Of a DNA stretch of 64,000 nt, positions 62,616 through 64,000 are shown in pieces. The notes beneath the pieces are model-generated. The model ran no database searches. It saw nothing but the letters and a program-made list of their open reading frames with translations, and was not told where the DNA came from. Source of the DNA: Flavobacteriales bacterium (lineage in GTDB: Bacteria > Bacteroidota > Bacteroidia > Flavobacteriales > UBA7430); contig PAMD01000011.1 of assembly GCA_002707145.1 (NCBI GenBank), positions 14,519 through 78,518 on the forward strand, read 5' to 3'. The translations under genes were made by a program, and so were the position numbers. Numbering within the stretch: position 1 is the first letter of the stretch; every line of letters begins with the position of its first letter.

Positions 62616-62623
62616 CAAAGATA
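62616..62623 (-). promoter_or_regulatory. -7 promoter element (TATCTTTG) of the DUF4199-GT2-GT4 operon
   Basis: A perfect TAnnTTTG on the minus strand, 23 bases before the DUF4199 ATG at 62592 and downstream of the terminator of the preceding gene. It supports the chosen DUF4199 start. Confidence 0.5.
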
Positions 62624-62656
62624 ATAATATCAAAGGTAGAATTAATAATATAGATT

Positions 62657-62698
62657 AAACTAAAAAAAGCCACCCTAATAGGTGGCTTTTTTTAGTTT
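62657..62698 (-). terminator. Intrinsic terminator after the partial secreted-protein gene
   Basis: A perfect inverted repeat with 18-base arms (62657-62674 and 62681-62698) around a 6-base loop. The core is GCCACC/GGTGGC, flanked by seven A or T. It begins 13 bases after the stop of the secreted-protein gene (minus strand) and has the T-tract needed. It separates that gene from the DUF4199 operon. Confidence 0.9.
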
Positions 62699-62710
62699 AT
62701 TTTGTAAATA

Positions 62711-64000
62711 TTAATCTACAATTTTCTTTTCCACAGTTCCATCATTGTAAAGGTATAATAAAACTTCACCAGAGAATTGATCTGCTTCATTGACCTCCTG
62801 ACCTAACATATTAACCACTTTTGAAAGCGATCGAATGTCATTAGGATGAATATCAACTTCCATCTCAATTGCCCATGCAGGTACAGTGGGTGTAAGTTCT
62901 AATCTCTCTCCACTAACATTTGGCCATTGGTATTGATCAATTGCTGCGGTAGTTTTAATTTGATACCCTTGTCCAGGAATAAAGTCTCCAATTCCATTAT
63001 AATTAAAGTCTGGCCAATATATTAGTGCATCATTATTTTTTACGATAATAATATTTTCATCAATATCAGCGAGTGTTGCAGCTACATCTTGAGAGAAAGG
63101 AAGTGTGTAACCTAAGATATTCCATCCGTAAACTATATCGATAAATATCGGATATACAGTCCCGGAACCAGTACAATCAGATTCACCTTCAGCATAACCA
63201 GCACCATAGCCATCTCCATAACCCCATCCATAAACTTCATCATCATTGGATGTTATATCAACATTGTCAAGTGATGTTTGAAGAGAATCAACAAGTCCTT
63301 CAAGGTCTTGAACAAGAACTTGCCAAGATTGAATACATTCAGAACCATCATCGAAATTTGCTTCTGGGTTATACTCCATGTATCCATAATCTAAACAACC
63401 CTCTATCTTCCAAGTAAGACATTCTGATTGATTATTTATATTTGCAAGGGCATTAAATTCAACATAATGTCCATCCATACAACCTTCCAAATAAGGAGCG
63501 CATGATGCATCATCTATGTTTGCATCTGGATTATAGTTAAATGCAGTTTCATCTGTACAACCTGCAAGCGCAATCCCATTACATTCGTATTCGAAAAGTA
63601 CATTTTCATTTACCTCAATCGCATTAAGCGTATAGGTAAATGTATAATTTGAAGAATAAACTCCTGATTCATTTTGAGCCATTACAGATAATAACTCACC
63701 ATTTTGGGCACCGTTATTTTCGTTTGCTTCAGATCCCCAAACAGCCATTTGAACAGCTCCATTAGAGGTAACACCAGCACCAAAACATATTCCATCTGAA
63801 CTAAATACACCTACAGTAGAACCATCAGAAATATTAGAAGAAGGAATAAATAAGGTCATGTTTGAACCAGTATTGACATAAGTAAAATCAAGGGCTGGAC
63901 AAGGAATCGCTTCTTCACATGGAGAACCTCCATATGTTGTACATAAATCTGCACCGAATGCGTCATTAAATGCTCCAAAGCCGTCTGCATATATACATCC
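62711..64000 (-). CDS. Large secreted protein with GCTD-type Cys repeats and a variant C-terminal sorting domain, N-terminus beyond window
   Basis: The last 429 residues of a longer protein; the frame stays open to the window edge. Seen in order: a Cys-containing beta-rich part (about 1-120 of the visible part); three short repeats of the form GCTDETAFNYNPDANIDDASC, GCMDGHYVEFNALANINNQSEC and GCLDYGYMEYNPEANFDDGSEC; a short coiled coil (WQVLVQDLEGLVDSLQTSLDN); a Gly/Tyr-rich linker (YGWGYGDGYGAGYAEGESDC); a beta-rich domain (YGWNILGYTLPF ... FNYNGIGDFIPGQGYQIK); and a tail (KVVNMLGQEVNEADQFSGEVLLYLYNDGTVEKKIVD) that resembles a T9SS type A sorting domain. Repeats of this kind are common in secreted proteins of marine Bacteroidota. 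Probably a surface or adhesive protein. Confidence 0.82.
   Translation of the reverse strand, partial: GCIYADGFGAFNDAFGADLCTTYGGSPCEEAIPCPALDFTYVNTGSNMTLFIPSSNISDGSTVGVFSSDGICFGAGVTSNGAVQMAVWGSEANENNGAQNGELLSVMAQNESGVYSSNYTFTYTLNAIEVNENVLFEYECNGIALAGCTDETAFNYNPDANIDDASCAPYLEGCMDGHYVEFNALANINNQSECLTWKIEGCLDYGYMEYNPEANFDDGSECIQSWQVLVQDLEGLVDSLQTSLDNVDITSNDDEVYGWGYGDGYGAGYAEGESDCTGSGTVYPIFIDIVYGWNILGYTLPFSQDVAATLADIDENIIIVKNNDALIYWPDFNYNGIGDFIPGQGYQIKTTAAIDQYQWPNVSGERLELTPTVPAWAIEMEVDIHPNDIRSLSKVVNMLGQEVNEADQFSGEVLLYLYNDGTVEKKIVD

Noticed and set aside
1..64000. Possible tRNA or rRNA genes, CRISPR arrays, insertion sequences, prophage, riboswitches or defence islands
   Set aside because: I read all intergenic stretches and found no cloverleaf or TPsiC-like sequence, no regularly spaced repeats, no transposase or integrase gene and no conserved riboswitch core.

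Overview
The window is a compact, AT-rich stretch of a Bacteroidota chromosome, most likely a free-living, probably marine member of the Flavobacteriales. The evidence is a TonB-dependent receptor paired with a DUF4249 lipoprotein, several secreted proteins with C-terminal type IX secretion (T9SS) sorting domains, a PorE-like OmpA/TPR/beta-propeller protein, CcmD-like and Cys-type CcmE proteins, methylmalonyl-CoA mutase with separate subunits, paired M16 peptidases, and many promoter elements matching the Bacteroidota -7 consensus TAnnTTTG. Almost no SD-like ribosome sites are visible. I see no rRNA, tRNA, CRISPR array, insertion sequence, integrase or prophage gene; the region reads as core chromosome rather than a mobile island.

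Layout. 1-5.5 kb (minus): outer-membrane receptor block (beta-barrel receptor, TonB-dependent receptor, DUF4249 lipoprotein cut by the window edge). 5.6-14 kb (plus): cytochrome c maturation operon (ccmB, ccmC, ccmD-like, ccmE, ccmF) running with overlapping ends into a DUF2520 Rossmann protein, a KdsC-type phosphatase, a UbiA prenyltransferase, Maf and a DEAD-box helicase. 14-15.3 kb: an acidic orphan protein and an exported glutamine-amidotransferase-fold hydrolase. 15.4-21 kb (minus): M43 protease with sorting domain, then queE, a PorE-like protein and an HMG-CoA lyase-like gene. 21-30 kb: ftsK-lolA (plus), a UbiA-like membrane protein (minus), gcvP and a T9SS cargo protein (plus), closed by a strong bidirectional terminator. 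30-31.5 kb (minus): MlaE/MlaF-type lipid transporter. 31.6-42.7 kb (plus): small lipoprotein, DUF389 protein, TolC and HlyD proteins, tsaB, gpmI, a FtsB/DivIC-like protein, both methylmalonyl-CoA mutase subunits and a beta-barrel protein. 42.7-64 kb (minus): Cys-rich small protein, murB, a long operon guaB - three SurA/PpiC-type chaperones - MoxR ATPase, an M16 peptidase pair with a barrel protein, a tiny membrane protein, a nitronate monooxygenase-like enzyme, a MORN-repeat protein, a giant M36 protease, a DUF4199-GT2-GT4 operon, and the 3' part of a large secreted protein.

How the genes fit together. Much of the window serves the cell envelope: nutrient receptors, T9SS cargo and apparatus, outer-membrane chaperones, lipid and lipoprotein transport, peptidoglycan precursors, LPS-related sugar phosphatase and glycosyltransferases. 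The rest is housekeeping: cytochrome c for respiration, glycine cleavage, glycolysis, propionate/methylmalonyl-CoA metabolism, purine synthesis and tRNA modification.

The most unusual pattern I found is regulatory. At five genes (ccmB, ftsB-like, queE, the UbiA-like gene, murB) a perfect -7 promoter element lies only 3-5 bases before the start codon, which predicts leaderless mRNAs. Two genes under 50 codons (31611-31748 and 54326-54469) and a Cys-type CcmE cluster are also worth a second look. I did not find a convincing new multi-gene system such as a defence or mobile island.
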